DNA of 21,385 bases from SVQP01 sp045603085 (GCA_045603085.1 JAZULL010000041.1:1-21385); one strand, 5' to 3'; positions 7,838-15,719 are shown, counted from the stretch's first letter. Notes: generated from the letters alone by a model not told the origin. Program-made: numbers and translations.

Positions 7838-8655
7838 GTTATTTCCTCCTTTTTTCTGAAGATCAGTACAACGCCGCAAGCAAAACATGCAAGACCGCCT
7901 GCGAACATCGCGCCTGAGATGATCCACGTTTCGGTTTTGATCTGTCCCTTACCCTCGGGCGGGGAGGTGGTCTCTGCCTGCTCGGGCAGCGTGGTGATCG
8001 GCTGCTCGGTCGGCTGTTCGGTGGGACTCTCGGTGGGACTCTCGGTGGTCGGAGCCTTGGTCGTGGAGGCGGTGGTTTCGGGCGCGTATTCCTCGCCCGC
8101 GTAAGAGACGGTCTTCATACTGCAATCGTCGATGAGCAGATTTCTGAAGTCTGAGCCCTCCTGTCCTTCCACGGCAAGAAAATAAAATTCTGCGGTTTCA
8201 AGGTCACCGCTCCACTGCAGGTTGACCAGTGCTGTGATGTGAGTCCAGGAGTCCGCTGTGACGTGCGCAAAGTCGCTGGTTGCCCAGCTTTTGCCGCCGC
8301 TGGCATAGGTGCCAATGGCGATCTGTATATCTATGGGCTGTGCGTTTGCATCGGCCAGGCGCACGTAGGCGCTGACCTCATAAGTGCCCTGACCGTAATA
8401 GGTCAACTTTTTGGTGACGTACTGGCGCGCGATATCGGTATAGTGCTGGCGGTTGGTGATCAACAGCGCACTGTTTCCGCCGTGTGCATCCGAGGCAAGC
8501 TCCACGGACCCCAGATAATAAGGCGTCCAGGTCAAGCCAAGGCTTGATTCAAAATCGCCGTTTTCCAGCAACTCATAGCTGTCTGCGGCGTGAGCAGGGA
8601 AACATAACGTGCCAAGCAAAAGCAGGGCACACAATAAAAGTGAAAGCTTTTTCAT
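7834..8655 (-). CDS. Surface-anchored carbohydrate-binding protein (CBM4/9-like)
   Basis: A 273-residue exported protein. A signal peptide ends at AHA (about residue 23). A beta-sandwich of about 28-182 follows, opening with ELLENGDFESS, the usual beginning of CBM4/9/16/22 folds. Then comes a Thr/Pro/Ser/Glu linker (about 185-240) with four-residue repeats TESP-TESP-TEQP-TEQP, and a C-terminal membrane helix (244-266) with basic tail RKKEE. No LPXTG motif and no catalytic residues are apparent, so it should hold glycan at the cell surface rather than cut it. ATG 8655 has AAAGGAGAA just upstream; the frame could open at 8721 but lacks a site there. It is the first gene of a two-gene operon, coupled (GTGA) to the GH106-like enzyme it presumably helps to target. 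Confidence 0.82.
   Translation of the reverse strand: MKKLSLLLCALLLLGTLCFPAHAADSYELLENGDFESSLGLTWTPYYLGSVELASDAHGGNSALLITNRQHYTDIARQYVTKKLTYYGQGTYEVSAYVRLADANAQPIDIQIAIGTYASGGKSWATSDFAHVTADSWTHITALVNLQWSGDLETAEFYFLAVEGQEGSDFRNLLIDDCSMKTVSYAGEEYAPETTASTTKAPTTESPTESPTEQPTEQPITTLPEQAETTSPPEGKGQIKTETWIISGAMFAGGLACFACGVVLIFRKKEEIT
8000..8047. repeat. 12-bp tandem repeats in the linker-coding region
   Basis: Four 12-bp units, two of GGCTGCTCGGTC type and two identical GGACTCTCGGTG, encode the TESP/TEQP linker repeats. Linker length could vary between strains by slippage or recombination. Confidence 0.7.
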
Positions 8656-8682
8656 AAGTCTTCTCCTTTGCGTGTTGACTCT

Positions 8683-8711
8683 ATTATACCATATCGCATA
8701 AAAGCTTGCAA
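8683..8711 (-). promoter_or_regulatory. sigma-A promoter of the CBM/GH106-like operon
   Basis: On the minus strand, TTGCAA (8706-8711), 17-bp spacer, TATAAT (8683-8688). This places the transcript start near 8676, about 20 nt before the start codon at 8655. Confidence 0.78.
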
Positions 8712-8733
8712 GTGGTGCCATAAACTCACACGG

Positions 8734-8838
8734 TTTTGAGTGGCAAATATGTGCACCTGCCTCAGAAAAAATCCTCGCAATATCTTATATTGCTTCGTAT
8801 TTTCTCTTTGCATCTGCGAAATATTTGCTCACTCAAAA
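8734..8838. repeat. 105-bp imperfect palindrome (MITE-like or RNA fold)
   Basis: The arms at 8734-8750 and 8821-8838 pair over 17 bp with a single bulge (TTGAGTG-GCAAATAT against its complement). Inside is a perfect 6-bp hairpin, GCAATA/TATTGC, at 8777-8793, with further A/T-rich pairing around it. The right arm merges with the U-tract of the terminator of the TIR-LRR gene. No gene fits here. Confidence 0.55.
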
Positions 8839-8871
8839 AAGCCGCAGGCGCTTTTGCTGTCTGCGGCTTTT
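8834..8871 (-). terminator. Intrinsic terminator of the TIR-LRR gene
   Basis: GCCGCAG (8841-8847) pairs with CTGCGGC (8861-8867), extended by flanking A/T pairs. Read leftward, the stem is followed by six T. It lies just past the stop codon at 8875. Confidence 0.85.
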
Positions 8872-8874
8872 GTA

Positions 8875-10473
8875 TCAATGCTCGGAGTGGGGAATGTTCT
8901 TCTTGTCGCAATATTTCGCGGCGGGAGAATTATCCGAGCAGATGACGTGGATATTGTTACAGCCGTTGAAAATACCCCAACCGAATTCCGTGACGGAATC
9001 CGAGATCGATACGATCTCAAGGTTGACGCATCCGCGGAAGGCGGTATCGTCGATCTTGTCCACGGAGTCGGGGATGATGACCGAGCGCAGCGCAACGCAC
9101 TGATAGAATGCGCCCTCACCGATCTCGGTAACCGAATCGGGAATGATGATCTGCTCAAGATTGTGGCAATCGCAGAACGCCCATGCGCTGATAACCGTAA
9201 CGGAATCGGGAATGGTATACGTGGAAATCGGCTTTTTGGGCGGGAAAGCGACCAGAACCGATTTGTTTTTGTTGAACAGTACGTTTTCTACCGATTTGAA
9301 GTAGCGGCTCTTGGGATCGACCGCGATCTCCTTGAGCTTGGTACAGCCGCGGAAGGGGCCGATGCCGATTGAATTGACCGAGCGGGGCAAGGTAAGGCTT
9401 TCCAGGCTCTTACAGTCCTTGAAGGCGTATTTACCAACCTTGGTGATCTTGTCCTTCATGTCGATATGCTTCAGGTTGATACAGCCGTTGAATACCATGT
9501 CGTCGATCTTGGTTACGTGCTCGGGAATGTCGATTTCCTCAAGCGAAACGCAGTCCGCGAAGGAGCTTTCACCAAGCACGGTCAGATTTTTGGGGAGTCT
9601 GATAGAGCTGAGCGACTTACAGCTGTTGAAAACGCCGCCGTAGATCTCGGAAATGCCGTCGGCAAGTTGAATATCCTTGAGTCTTGCACAGTTTTCAAAT
9701 GCGCGCTCGCCAAGCTCAATGTCATCGTTTTTAACTACCAAAGAAAGCATGGACGTGCAGTCACGGAAGGCACTCTCGCCAACCGTACGTACGTTTTCGG
9801 GAAGCACCAGGCTGGTAAGCCGCTTACATCCGCGGCATGCCTCGGTCAGCATAGCCTCGACAGAGGAGCCGATCTCCAGACGCTCCAGCTTTTCGCAGTT
9901 CTTGAACGCACCGTCACCCACGATACGAACATCCTCGGGAATGGTCAGCGCATTGCTACCGTCCTTGCAACGAAGGAGCACGCCGTCCTCAATCGAGAGG
10001 CTGCGCATGGTTTCGGTGGGCAGGCTATCGATCAGCTTGTCCAGATAGCGGGAATCCTTGGCAATCGAGGCACTCTTGACGTGCTGAAGATTTTCAAGGA
10101 TCATCTTGAGCGCGCCGGGGATCTCGGTATTGTCATCCAGATACACGGGGAAGATTCGCTTGTTGTTCTTGAATGCCATGATGATTTCCATACCGCAGTA
10201 TTTACTCTGCATGGAAGCGGGGGAGATAAAGATCAGAAAAGCGTGGCACTTTTCGATCTTGGTCTGCAGCTCATGACGGAAGTCCTCGCCGATCTCCATG
10301 GTGTCATCGTACCAGTAGCGGAATTTTTCCTTGTCGATACGGGCAAGGATGGGACGTACCTTGGGAACGTCAATGTGGGAATAGCTGATAAATATGTAAG
10401 GCTCGTCGCCCTCGTAGGAATTCAATCCCATGTCATAGTAGCCGGGATCAAGGATTTCGTGTTCTGTGCTCAT
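8875..10473 (-). CDS. Cytoplasmic TIR-domain protein with BspA-type leucine-rich repeats
   Basis: A 532-residue protein with no signal peptide or membrane segment. Residues 25-140 form a TIR domain: YIFISYSHID at its start, FRYWYDDTMEIGEDF in the BB-loop region, then FLIFISPASMQSKYCGME, where Glu96 sits where TIR NADases carry their catalytic glutamate. From about residue 183 there are thirteen BspA/LRR_5 repeats of 23 residues with consensus VTxIGxxAFxxCxxLxxIxIPDS. They are regular except for an insertion of about 35 residues in the ninth. BspA repeats usually occur in secreted surface proteins, so fusion to an intracellular TIR is notable. Possible roles are NAD+ cleavage in an immune-type response with the repeats as sensor, or a protein scaffold. 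A GTG at 10482 is an alternative start. Neither start has a strong ribosome site; ATG 10473 is preferred. The permease gene ends 48-57 bp upstream on the same strand. Confidence 0.88.
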   Translation of the reverse strand: MSTEHEILDPGYYDMGLNSYEGDEPYIFISYSHIDVPKVRPILARIDKEKFRYWYDDTMEIGEDFRHELQTKIEKCHAFLIFISPASMQSKYCGMEIIMAFKNNKRIFPVYLDDNTEIPGALKMILENLQHVKSASIAKDSRYLDKLIDSLPTETMRSLSIEDGVLLRCKDGSNALTIPEDVRIVGDGAFKNCEKLERLEIGSSVEAMLTEACRGCKRLTSLVLPENVRTVGESAFRDCTSMLSLVVKNDDIELGERAFENCARLKDIQLADGISEIYGGVFNSCKSLSSIRLPKNLTVLGESSFADCVSLEEIDIPEHVTKIDDMVFNGCINLKHIDMKDKITKVGKYAFKDCKSLESLTLPRSVNSIGIGPFRGCTKLKEIAVDPKSRYFKSVENVLFNKNKSVLVAFPPKKPISTYTIPDSVTVISAWAFCDCHNLEQIIIPDSVTEIGEGAFYQCVALRSVIIPDSVDKIDDTAFRGCVNLEIVSISDSVTEFGWGIFNGCNNIHVICSDNSPAAKYCDKKNIPHSEH

Positions 10474-10485
10474 AGAGGTCACGCT

Positions 10486-10509
10486 CTTTCCGGGAAAGGA
10501 AAGCCTTTC
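10486..10509. promoter_or_regulatory. Two adjacent CTTTC/GAAAG palindromes before the TIR-LRR gene
   Basis: CTTTCC-G-GGAAAG (10486-10498) and GAAAG-C-CTTTC (10499-10509) sit side by side in the 5' leader, between the likely promoter and the start codon. They could be an operator or alternative RNA stems controlling translation. By eye only. Confidence 0.4.
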
Positions 10510-10529
10510 TGTATATTTTAATGAAATGG

Positions 10530-10559
10530 ATTATATGTAGAGCAGCTGCAGGATGCCAA
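10530..10559 (-). promoter_or_regulatory. Possible promoter of the TIR-LRR gene within the permease 3' end
   Basis: On the minus strand, TTGGCA (10554-10559), 18-bp spacer, TATAAT (10530-10535). The -10 box overlaps the permease stop codon. No terminator is seen between the genes, so read-through from the permease promoter is equally possible. Confidence 0.4.
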
Positions 10560-11826
10560 GTGCGGCAAGCAGCGTGGGGATAGCAATGGTCACGCCGATC
10601 TTGAGAAAATCAAGATATCCGAATTTCAGACCGTGATTCTTAAGGATCGAGCTCCACATAATGCCGGCTAAGGCACCGATGGGGGTCAGGCAAGCACCGA
10701 GGTTGGAGCCGACTACCGTGGCATACACGGCAGCCTCGGAGGCTGCGGCGGGAAGGATTGAGGAATACAGAACGCTCATGGGAATATTATTGATCAGGTT
10801 ACATGCAAGGAAGGAGGTAATGCCGTATTTCCAGATCGGCATATCCGAGCCGAGCAGGCCGTAGATGGCGTCTGTAACCTGATTGGCGCTCAGCGCCTCA
10901 ACCATGACGAACATGGAAAGGATAAAGGGAATGAGCTCCCATGGGGCGCGCTTGAGACATGCGACCAGTGTGGTGGGCTTGCGCTTTCTGAAGACGGCAA
11001 TGCCGATGCACCAGATAAACAGGCTGATTGCCGACAGGAACGACACCAGCCACATCTCGATATTGAGATAAGAGCCGATGGCAAGGAGCAGCGTGCAGAC
11101 AGCCAGATGAATAATTCCCACCCAAAGCGAGAACTTATCCTCCAGCACGATTTCCTCGGGCGCGGCCTTGACGGGATCGCGCAGCTTTTTGTGAAACAGC
11201 AAATACAGGAAAGCGAAGGCGATCAGGCCCGAGGCCAGCGTGGGCAGGATCATGACCTTGACGTAGGGGATAAAGCTGCCACCTGCCGCCGTGACCAGAT
11301 AGATGTTGGTGGGGTTGCCGATAATCAGCGCCATGCTCCACGTGTTTGCCGCCACAAATTCTGCAGCGAGATATGGCATGGGGCTGATGTGTGCATTCTT
11401 TGCAAAGTAGCAGATAAAGGGGGTGAAGGACAGAATGATGATGTCGTTGGAGGTGAAAACGGTCAGCACCGACACCGTGATATACAAAAACATGAACAGC
11501 TTGATCTGGCTCTCGCCCGCACGCTTGAGCGCGAAGTTGGCAAGATAGCGGAAAAATCCAAGCTCGTCAAGAAAGATGGACAGTATGGTCATCGAAATGA
11601 ACAGCACAAGGATCTTGAGCGGATTGATGGCGGTGTTGGCCAACAGCGCCGCACCGACCGAGCCGACGTCGACCGAGCCGGTCAAAAGCAGGATCGCCGC
11701 TCCGATCAGGGTCACGACCCAATAAGAGCCAAGTGATATTTTACCGATTTTGATCTTGGGGAAGAACAGTACGGCAAGAATCATGGTCAAACAAGTGATT
11801 GCACTGATAATGATGGTTGGTATCAA
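10531..11826 (-). CDS. SLC13/ArsB-type anion permease
   Basis: A 431-residue integral membrane protein with about eleven hydrophobic segments from end to end, as is usual for the ion transporter (IT) superfamily (ArsB, CitMHS, DASS/SLC13). Visible family motifs are the re-entrant-loop signatures TSNDIIILSFTPF and IIGNPTNIYL in the first half, and ACNLINNIPMSVL and SNLGACLTPIGALAG in the second, an inverted duplication. The substrate could be a dicarboxylate, citrate, sulfate or arsenite. No arsR or arsC lies nearby, so arsenic resistance is not supported. It uses a TTG start at 11826 with AGAGGTGA about 6 nt upstream. It is driven by its own consensus promoter, divergent from the GH78 gene, and followed by the TIR-LRR gene on the same strand. 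A functional link with the latter is possible but unproven. Confidence 0.85.
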   Translation of the reverse strand: MIPTIIISAITCLTMILAVLFFPKIKIGKISLGSYWVVTLIGAAILLLTGSVDVGSVGAALLANTAINPLKILVLFISMTILSIFLDELGFFRYLANFALKRAGESQIKLFMFLYITVSVLTVFTSNDIIILSFTPFICYFAKNAHISPMPYLAAEFVAANTWSMALIIGNPTNIYLVTAAGGSFIPYVKVMILPTLASGLIAFAFLYLLFHKKLRDPVKAAPEEIVLEDKFSLWVGIIHLAVCTLLLAIGSYLNIEMWLVSFLSAISLFIWCIGIAVFRKRKPTTLVACLKRAPWELIPFILSMFVMVEALSANQVTDAIYGLLGSDMPIWKYGITSFLACNLINNIPMSVLYSSILPAAASEAAVYATVVGSNLGACLTPIGALAGIMWSSILKNHGLKFGYLDFLKIGVTIAIPTLLAALGILQLLYI

Positions 11827-11868
11827 GATTTTTCACCTCTGTTGTGAGATAATTCGTATTCATCCTAC

Positions 11869-11897
11869 ATTTTATCATGTATTCCGAGGTTTGTCAA
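11869..11897 (-). promoter_or_regulatory. sigma-A promoter of the permease gene
   Basis: TTGACA (11892-11897), 17-bp spacer, TAAAAT (11869-11874) on the minus strand, about 40 bp upstream of the TTG start. Its -35 is 40 bp from the -35 of the divergent GH78 promoter, so one regulator could act on both. Confidence 0.8.
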
Positions 11898-11937
11898 GGT
11901 CGTTCAACCTGAAAATCCCGTGTAGCCGTACAGATTC

Positions 11938-11966
11938 TTGACATCGACTCCGGCGCGTGGTATAAT
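11938..11966 (+). promoter_or_regulatory. sigma-A promoter of the GH78 gene
   Basis: Perfect TTGACA (11938-11943), 17-bp spacer, perfect TATAAT (11961-11966). This is a near-ideal consensus, suggesting strong expression unless repressed. It decides against any start upstream of 12001. Confidence 0.88.
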
Positions 11967-12000
11967 GAAATCAGAGAAAATTTTCCGGAAGGAGAACAGC

Positions 12001-14472
12001 ATGAATACAGTGAAGTTCGAGGCCGCAAAGGCGGTATTTTATCCATACTGCAAAGAGGAATACGCGCGTGTTACACGCGAAGAGGCGGTTGGGCAGTACG
12101 GCTTTTACTACGCGCTGGATCTGTCCGACTATTGCAGTGCCGACGGTGAGCTGATGCTTTCGGGGATCACGGCACGTCTGACTGCGCGCAATTTTTACAG
12201 ACTTTACGTTAACGGCGAGCTGATCATGCACGGCCCTGCCCGCACCGCGCACGGATACTGCCGTGTGGACGAGATTGACGTGACCTGGTATCTTGAACCG
12301 GGTGTTAACCATATTGCCATTGAGGTGGTTTCCTTTGGTCATCAGCACCCCATCTATAACCGCTATTCCAACGATTGTACCATGGAGGATGGCATGGTGA
12401 TCGCCGAGCTTACCTGTGACGGCCGCGTGCTGTGTGCAACCGGTCGCGAGGATTGGCAGGTCTGCCGTATTGCCGCGCGCGCAACGGTGTCCGAGCGCAT
12501 CTCGCACAGCCGCGAGTGCACCGAGATCTACTATATGGACGATCAATACTATCTGTGGAAGGTCGGCAAGAGCGAATTCTTATCCGCCGCGCCCGCCCTG
12601 AGCGAGCCGACGTATCTGTTGCACGAGGCACTCATGCCAACTCTGGAGGAGTCGTTTTTTGACGATCTGGTGGCCTTTGGCTCTTGCCGGATTGATCCCG
12701 ACCGCAAGATCGAATCGCTGTTCTACGAGCAAAATTCTGCCGCTTATGACGCTCTGCCCGAGCATCCGACCGCCGATTGCCGCAGAACGGTAGACACCGC
12801 TTTTGGCGGCACTTGTGCCGAGTACGGTGACGAGGGTCTGGCGCTGTGGGGCGACGAAAGCATGTACGCCACCTTTGACGGCGGTGAGAGCCGCGTTGGC
12901 TTTATCCGTCTGGTGGTCAGCTGTGAGAGCGCTGGCATCGTCGACGTGGTGCACAGCGAGCTGCTTGACGTGGATGGCAGTATTCCGTATTACCATAATA
13001 TCGTTGCCAGATTGCACGTGCCGGCGGGACTGACCGAGTTTATCGCGTTTGAGCCGTCCCTGGCAAGATACGTTAAGCTGTATTTCCGTGGCACGGGTGC
13101 GGTGACGGTACATAGCCTGTCGATTCTGGACGACGCCTATCCCGACGAGCACAGAACAAGCTTTGGCTGCTCGGATGAAAATATCAACCGTCTGTACGCC
13201 GCAGCCAAGAAAACGCTGATTTTGAATACCATGGATATTTTCATGGATTGCCCGGAGAGAGAGCGCGGCGGCTGGCTTTGCGATTCGCTCTGGACGGCGC
13301 GTGCGGCGGCTCTGATGCTGTCCGACTCCCGCGTCGAGCGCGAATTTATCGAGAATTTCCTGCTGACCCCCGCGGACGGCATGTTCCATGGCTTTTTCCC
13401 CGAGGTTTATCCCGGCCTCAAGCCCGATTATCGCGGCATGACCGGTATCACCACGTGGTCGTTCTGGCTGGGCTGTGAGATCGCCGAGTATATCAGCCGC
13501 ACGGGCGACATTGCGTTCCGTGACGAGTACGCGCCCAGAGTCGAGGCGTTTGTCAAGGGCACGCAGGACTTTATCGGCAAGAGCGGTCTGCTTGAAAGGT
13601 TGCCTTGGCTGTTTATCGACTGGTCGCAGTCCAACCACGGCGAAAACAATCAGCCGGTATCCACCGCGGCCAACGCGCTGTACGCCTATATGCTGATCTC
13701 GCTTGGTAAGACCTTTGACCGCCCCGAGTGGGTGGCAGAGGGTGAGCGAGTGAGAGCTGTATTGCGTACCGCCATCATTGGCAACGGCGAGGCAGACGAC
13801 GTCAAGTATATTCCCGACGGCTTTACCGTGGACGAACAGGGCTCTCTGCACGCCAACGGCAAGTACAGTGAGGCGGCTATGTATACGGCAATGTGGAGCG
13901 GACTGTTTGCCAAGGGCGAAGCCCCGAAGCTGGAGCAGGCTCTCAGAGATAAGATGGGCCCCGCACCCGTGTATGCAAAAGACCCCATGGTGGGCACGAG
14001 CAATCTGTTCATCGGCCTTTGCATCAGACTTGACATGCTGACAAGACTTGGCGCGCACGGCAAGATGTTCGAGGACATGCTGGCTATTTACATGCCTCAG
14101 CTGGGGGAAGGTCCCGGCACGCTGTGGGAGAACGAGATGATCGACACCTCGTCCCGTTGTCACGGCTTTGCCGCTCATGCGGGTGTGCATCTGCTTCGTG
14201 ACGTGCTGGGACTTGGCATTCCCGCATTTGACGCGTCGGGTGAGGGAGATCGACATATTGAAATTGCACCGCATATCTGCGGCCTGCGCTGGGCAAGAGG
14301 CACACACGAAACGCCGGACGGCCTGATCGCGCTGGAATGGAGATTTGACGGCGAGCACTTTGCCTTGACGGGTACTCTGCCGCGCAGCTATACCTATACG
14401 CTCACGCTGCCGCGCGAGGTGCGCGCGCTGGATGCCGAAAACGTCAGAATTGACGTCAAGGTACGTGCATAA
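12001..14472 (+). CDS. GH78-type alpha-L-rhamnosidase
   Basis: An 823-residue enzyme without an export signal, so probably cytoplasmic. An N-terminal beta-sandwich (about 1-180, FYRLYVNGELIMHGPAR) matches the rhamnosidase N domain. The (alpha/alpha)6 barrel (about 390-730) contains DCPERERGGWLCD with Asp416, Glu421 and Asp428. Their spacing of 5 and 7 residues equals that of the catalytic acidic residues in Bacillus sp. GL1 RhaB, as I recall that structure. The late GTLWENE gives Glu710, the usual place of the catalytic base, and CHGF a conserved histidine. A C-terminal beta domain follows. GH78 enzymes release terminal L-rhamnose by inversion. The ATG at 12001 follows AAGGAGA at 11989-11995. 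The frame is open back to 11938, but that lies in the promoter. It is monocistronic or reads into the XRE-RDD gene, since no terminator is visible after it. Confidence 0.88.
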   Translation: MNTVKFEAAKAVFYPYCKEEYARVTREEAVGQYGFYYALDLSDYCSADGELMLSGITARLTARNFYRLYVNGELIMHGPARTAHGYCRVDEIDVTWYLEPGVNHIAIEVVSFGHQHPIYNRYSNDCTMEDGMVIAELTCDGRVLCATGREDWQVCRIAARATVSERISHSRECTEIYYMDDQYYLWKVGKSEFLSAAPALSEPTYLLHEALMPTLEESFFDDLVAFGSCRIDPDRKIESLFYEQNSAAYDALPEHPTADCRRTVDTAFGGTCAEYGDEGLALWGDESMYATFDGGESRVGFIRLVVSCESAGIVDVVHSELLDVDGSIPYYHNIVARLHVPAGLTEFIAFEPSLARYVKLYFRGTGAVTVHSLSILDDAYPDEHRTSFGCSDENINRLYAAAKKTLILNTMDIFMDCPERERGGWLCDSLWTARAAALMLSDSRVEREFIENFLLTPADGMFHGFFPEVYPGLKPDYRGMTGITTWSFWLGCEIAEYISRTGDIAFRDEYAPRVEAFVKGTQDFIGKSGLLERLPWLFIDWSQSNHGENNQPVSTAANALYAYMLISLGKTFDRPEWVAEGERVRAVLRTAIIGNGEADDVKYIPDGFTVDEQGSLHANGKYSEAAMYTAMWSGLFAKGEAPKLEQALRDKMGPAPVYAKDPMVGTSNLFIGLCIRLDMLTRLGAHGKMFEDMLAIYMPQLGEGPGTLWENEMIDTSSRCHGFAAHAGVHLLRDVLGLGIPAFDASGEGDRHIEIAPHICGLRWARGTHETPDGLIALEWRFDGEHFALTGTLPRSYTYTLTLPREVRALDAENVRIDVKVRA

Positions 14473-14515
14473 CGTCCCAAAACGTAATATCAACCGATAC
14501 TCAACATGCCTTTTC

Positions 14516-14544
14516 TTGACAAACCGAGAGAGATTTCGTATAAT
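14516..14544 (+). promoter_or_regulatory. sigma-A promoter of the XRE-RDD gene
   Basis: TTGACA (14516-14521), 17-bp spacer, TATAAT (14539-14544), about 30 bp upstream of the TTG start. It has the same TTCTTGACA context as the GH78 promoter. Confidence 0.85.
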
Positions 14545-14575
14545 TGTGATGATCTCACGGTAAAGGAGAAACACT

Positions 14576-15712
14576 TTGAACGACTATCAATTTGGCAATT
14601 TTGTTTGTTCTCTGCGAGAGCAAAAGGGATTGACCCAGGCCGACCTTGCGGCTGCGCTGGACGTCACACCTGCCGCGGTTTCAAAATGGGAAAACGGCGC
14701 GTCCAAGCCGCGCGTTGAGGTTTTGTTTAAGCTGGCGGAGCTGTTGGAGGTGCGTCCCGAGGAGCTGCTTGCGGGCAAGCGTCTGGAGGAGTCCGCTCCC
14801 GATCCCGAGGCGGTACAGCAGATTTATGAGCGATATGAGGCGCTTTGCCGTATCGATGCATCCATGGCCACGCCCAACCGATTCCGCCGTCTGTTCGCGG
14901 CACTGCTGGACTGGTGGATATTCGGCGCGGTCGCGATTGGCGGAATCGAAATCCTGATGCTGGTCACCGCTCCTGTAATTGGGCAGGGCCCCTCGGTGCA
15001 CCCGCTGTTTGCAATACCGTTTCTGCTTTTGGTTTTCTTCTATGCATTTGGCTTTATGTTCCGCGATTTTCTGTTCGGCGGTCGCTCACTTGGCAAGCGC
15101 ATCATGCGGCTTGTGGTGCTGGATAAGCGTACGGGCAACAAAACCAAGGTGTGGCAGAGGCTGGTTCGCACGCTGTTTTTGCAGATCTATCCGGCGGATA
15201 TCATATTGCTGTTGGTAACCGGCTTTACCATCGGAGACCGCTGTGCACAAACGCTGGTCATTCCCAAAAAGGAGCTTGTGCGTCTGCAAAAGGCAAGGGA
15301 AGAGCAGAACCCCATTCAAAGCATCAACAGCTATCAAGCACCCTCCAAAAAGCGTGCCAAGTGGCTCATCCCCGTGATCATCTGCAGTGCAGCTCTGTTT
15401 TTTGCCGTGACGTGGGTCATTGCTTATAACAGCGCGAGTGGAGCAATGGATGCGTATAAGCAAACGCCCGAATACGCCCTTGCATACGAGTACCTGATCA
15501 ACAGCAATACCTTTGAAAACAGAGAATATGATATAGAAAAGGTCAAGCTGAGCAAGTGCGCAACGGGAACAAAATCCGGTCATGACGACCCAAATATCGA
15601 AAAGAAAACCGAGTTTGAGTTTTGGCTGAATATGTTCAGCCGGCTGACCGTCACCTGTCATCAAAAGGACGGCGAATGGTACGTGTGCCCCGAATGTACC
15701 AAATTTCAATAG
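14576..15712 (+). CDS. XRE-family HTH fused to RDD membrane domain
   Basis: A 378-residue protein. Residues 4-66 are a Cro/C1-type helix-turn-helix (LREQKGLTQADLAAALDVTPAAVSKWE), which binds DNA. Residues 102-230 form an RDD domain with three hydrophobic segments (about 108-132, 143-163, 198-218) and the RDD-type basic residues (RRLFAALLDWW, GGRSLGKRIM). A further membrane helix lies at about 264-284, followed by a polar tail of about 90 residues. The layout suggests a membrane-tethered regulator that could couple an envelope signal to transcription; RDD domains have also been tied to ion transport. The target is unknown. The start is TTG at 14576 with AAAGGAG upstream. It has its own consensus promoter and a terminator after the stop. 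Confidence 0.83.
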   Translation: MNDYQFGNFVCSLREQKGLTQADLAAALDVTPAAVSKWENGASKPRVEVLFKLAELLEVRPEELLAGKRLEESAPDPEAVQQIYERYEALCRIDASMATPNRFRRLFAALLDWWIFGAVAIGGIEILMLVTAPVIGQGPSVHPLFAIPFLLLVFFYAFGFMFRDFLFGGRSLGKRIMRLVVLDKRTGNKTKVWQRLVRTLFLQIYPADIILLLVTGFTIGDRCAQTLVIPKKELVRLQKAREEQNPIQSINSYQAPSKKRAKWLIPVIICSAALFFAVTWVIAYNSASGAMDAYKQTPEYALAYEYLINSNTFENREYDIEKVKLSKCATGTKSGHDDPNIEKKTEFEFWLNMFSRLTVTCHQKDGEWYVCPECTKFQ

Positions 15713-15719
15713 AAAAATG

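Noticed and set aside
6245..8104. 619-codon open frame on the plus strand
   Set aside because: Antisense to the GH106-like and CBM genes, crosses their junction, and gives a low-complexity Val/Gly/His-rich product without any recognisable domain.
10531..11826. Arsenite efflux pump (arsB) of a resistance operon
   Set aside because: The fold family fits, but no arsR, arsA, arsC or acr3 neighbour exists and the family transports many anions, so the narrow label is unsupported.
12580..14574. 664-codon open frame on the minus strand
   Set aside because: Antisense to the GH78 gene, whose motifs, promoter and ribosome site are strong. The shadow product shows no domain.
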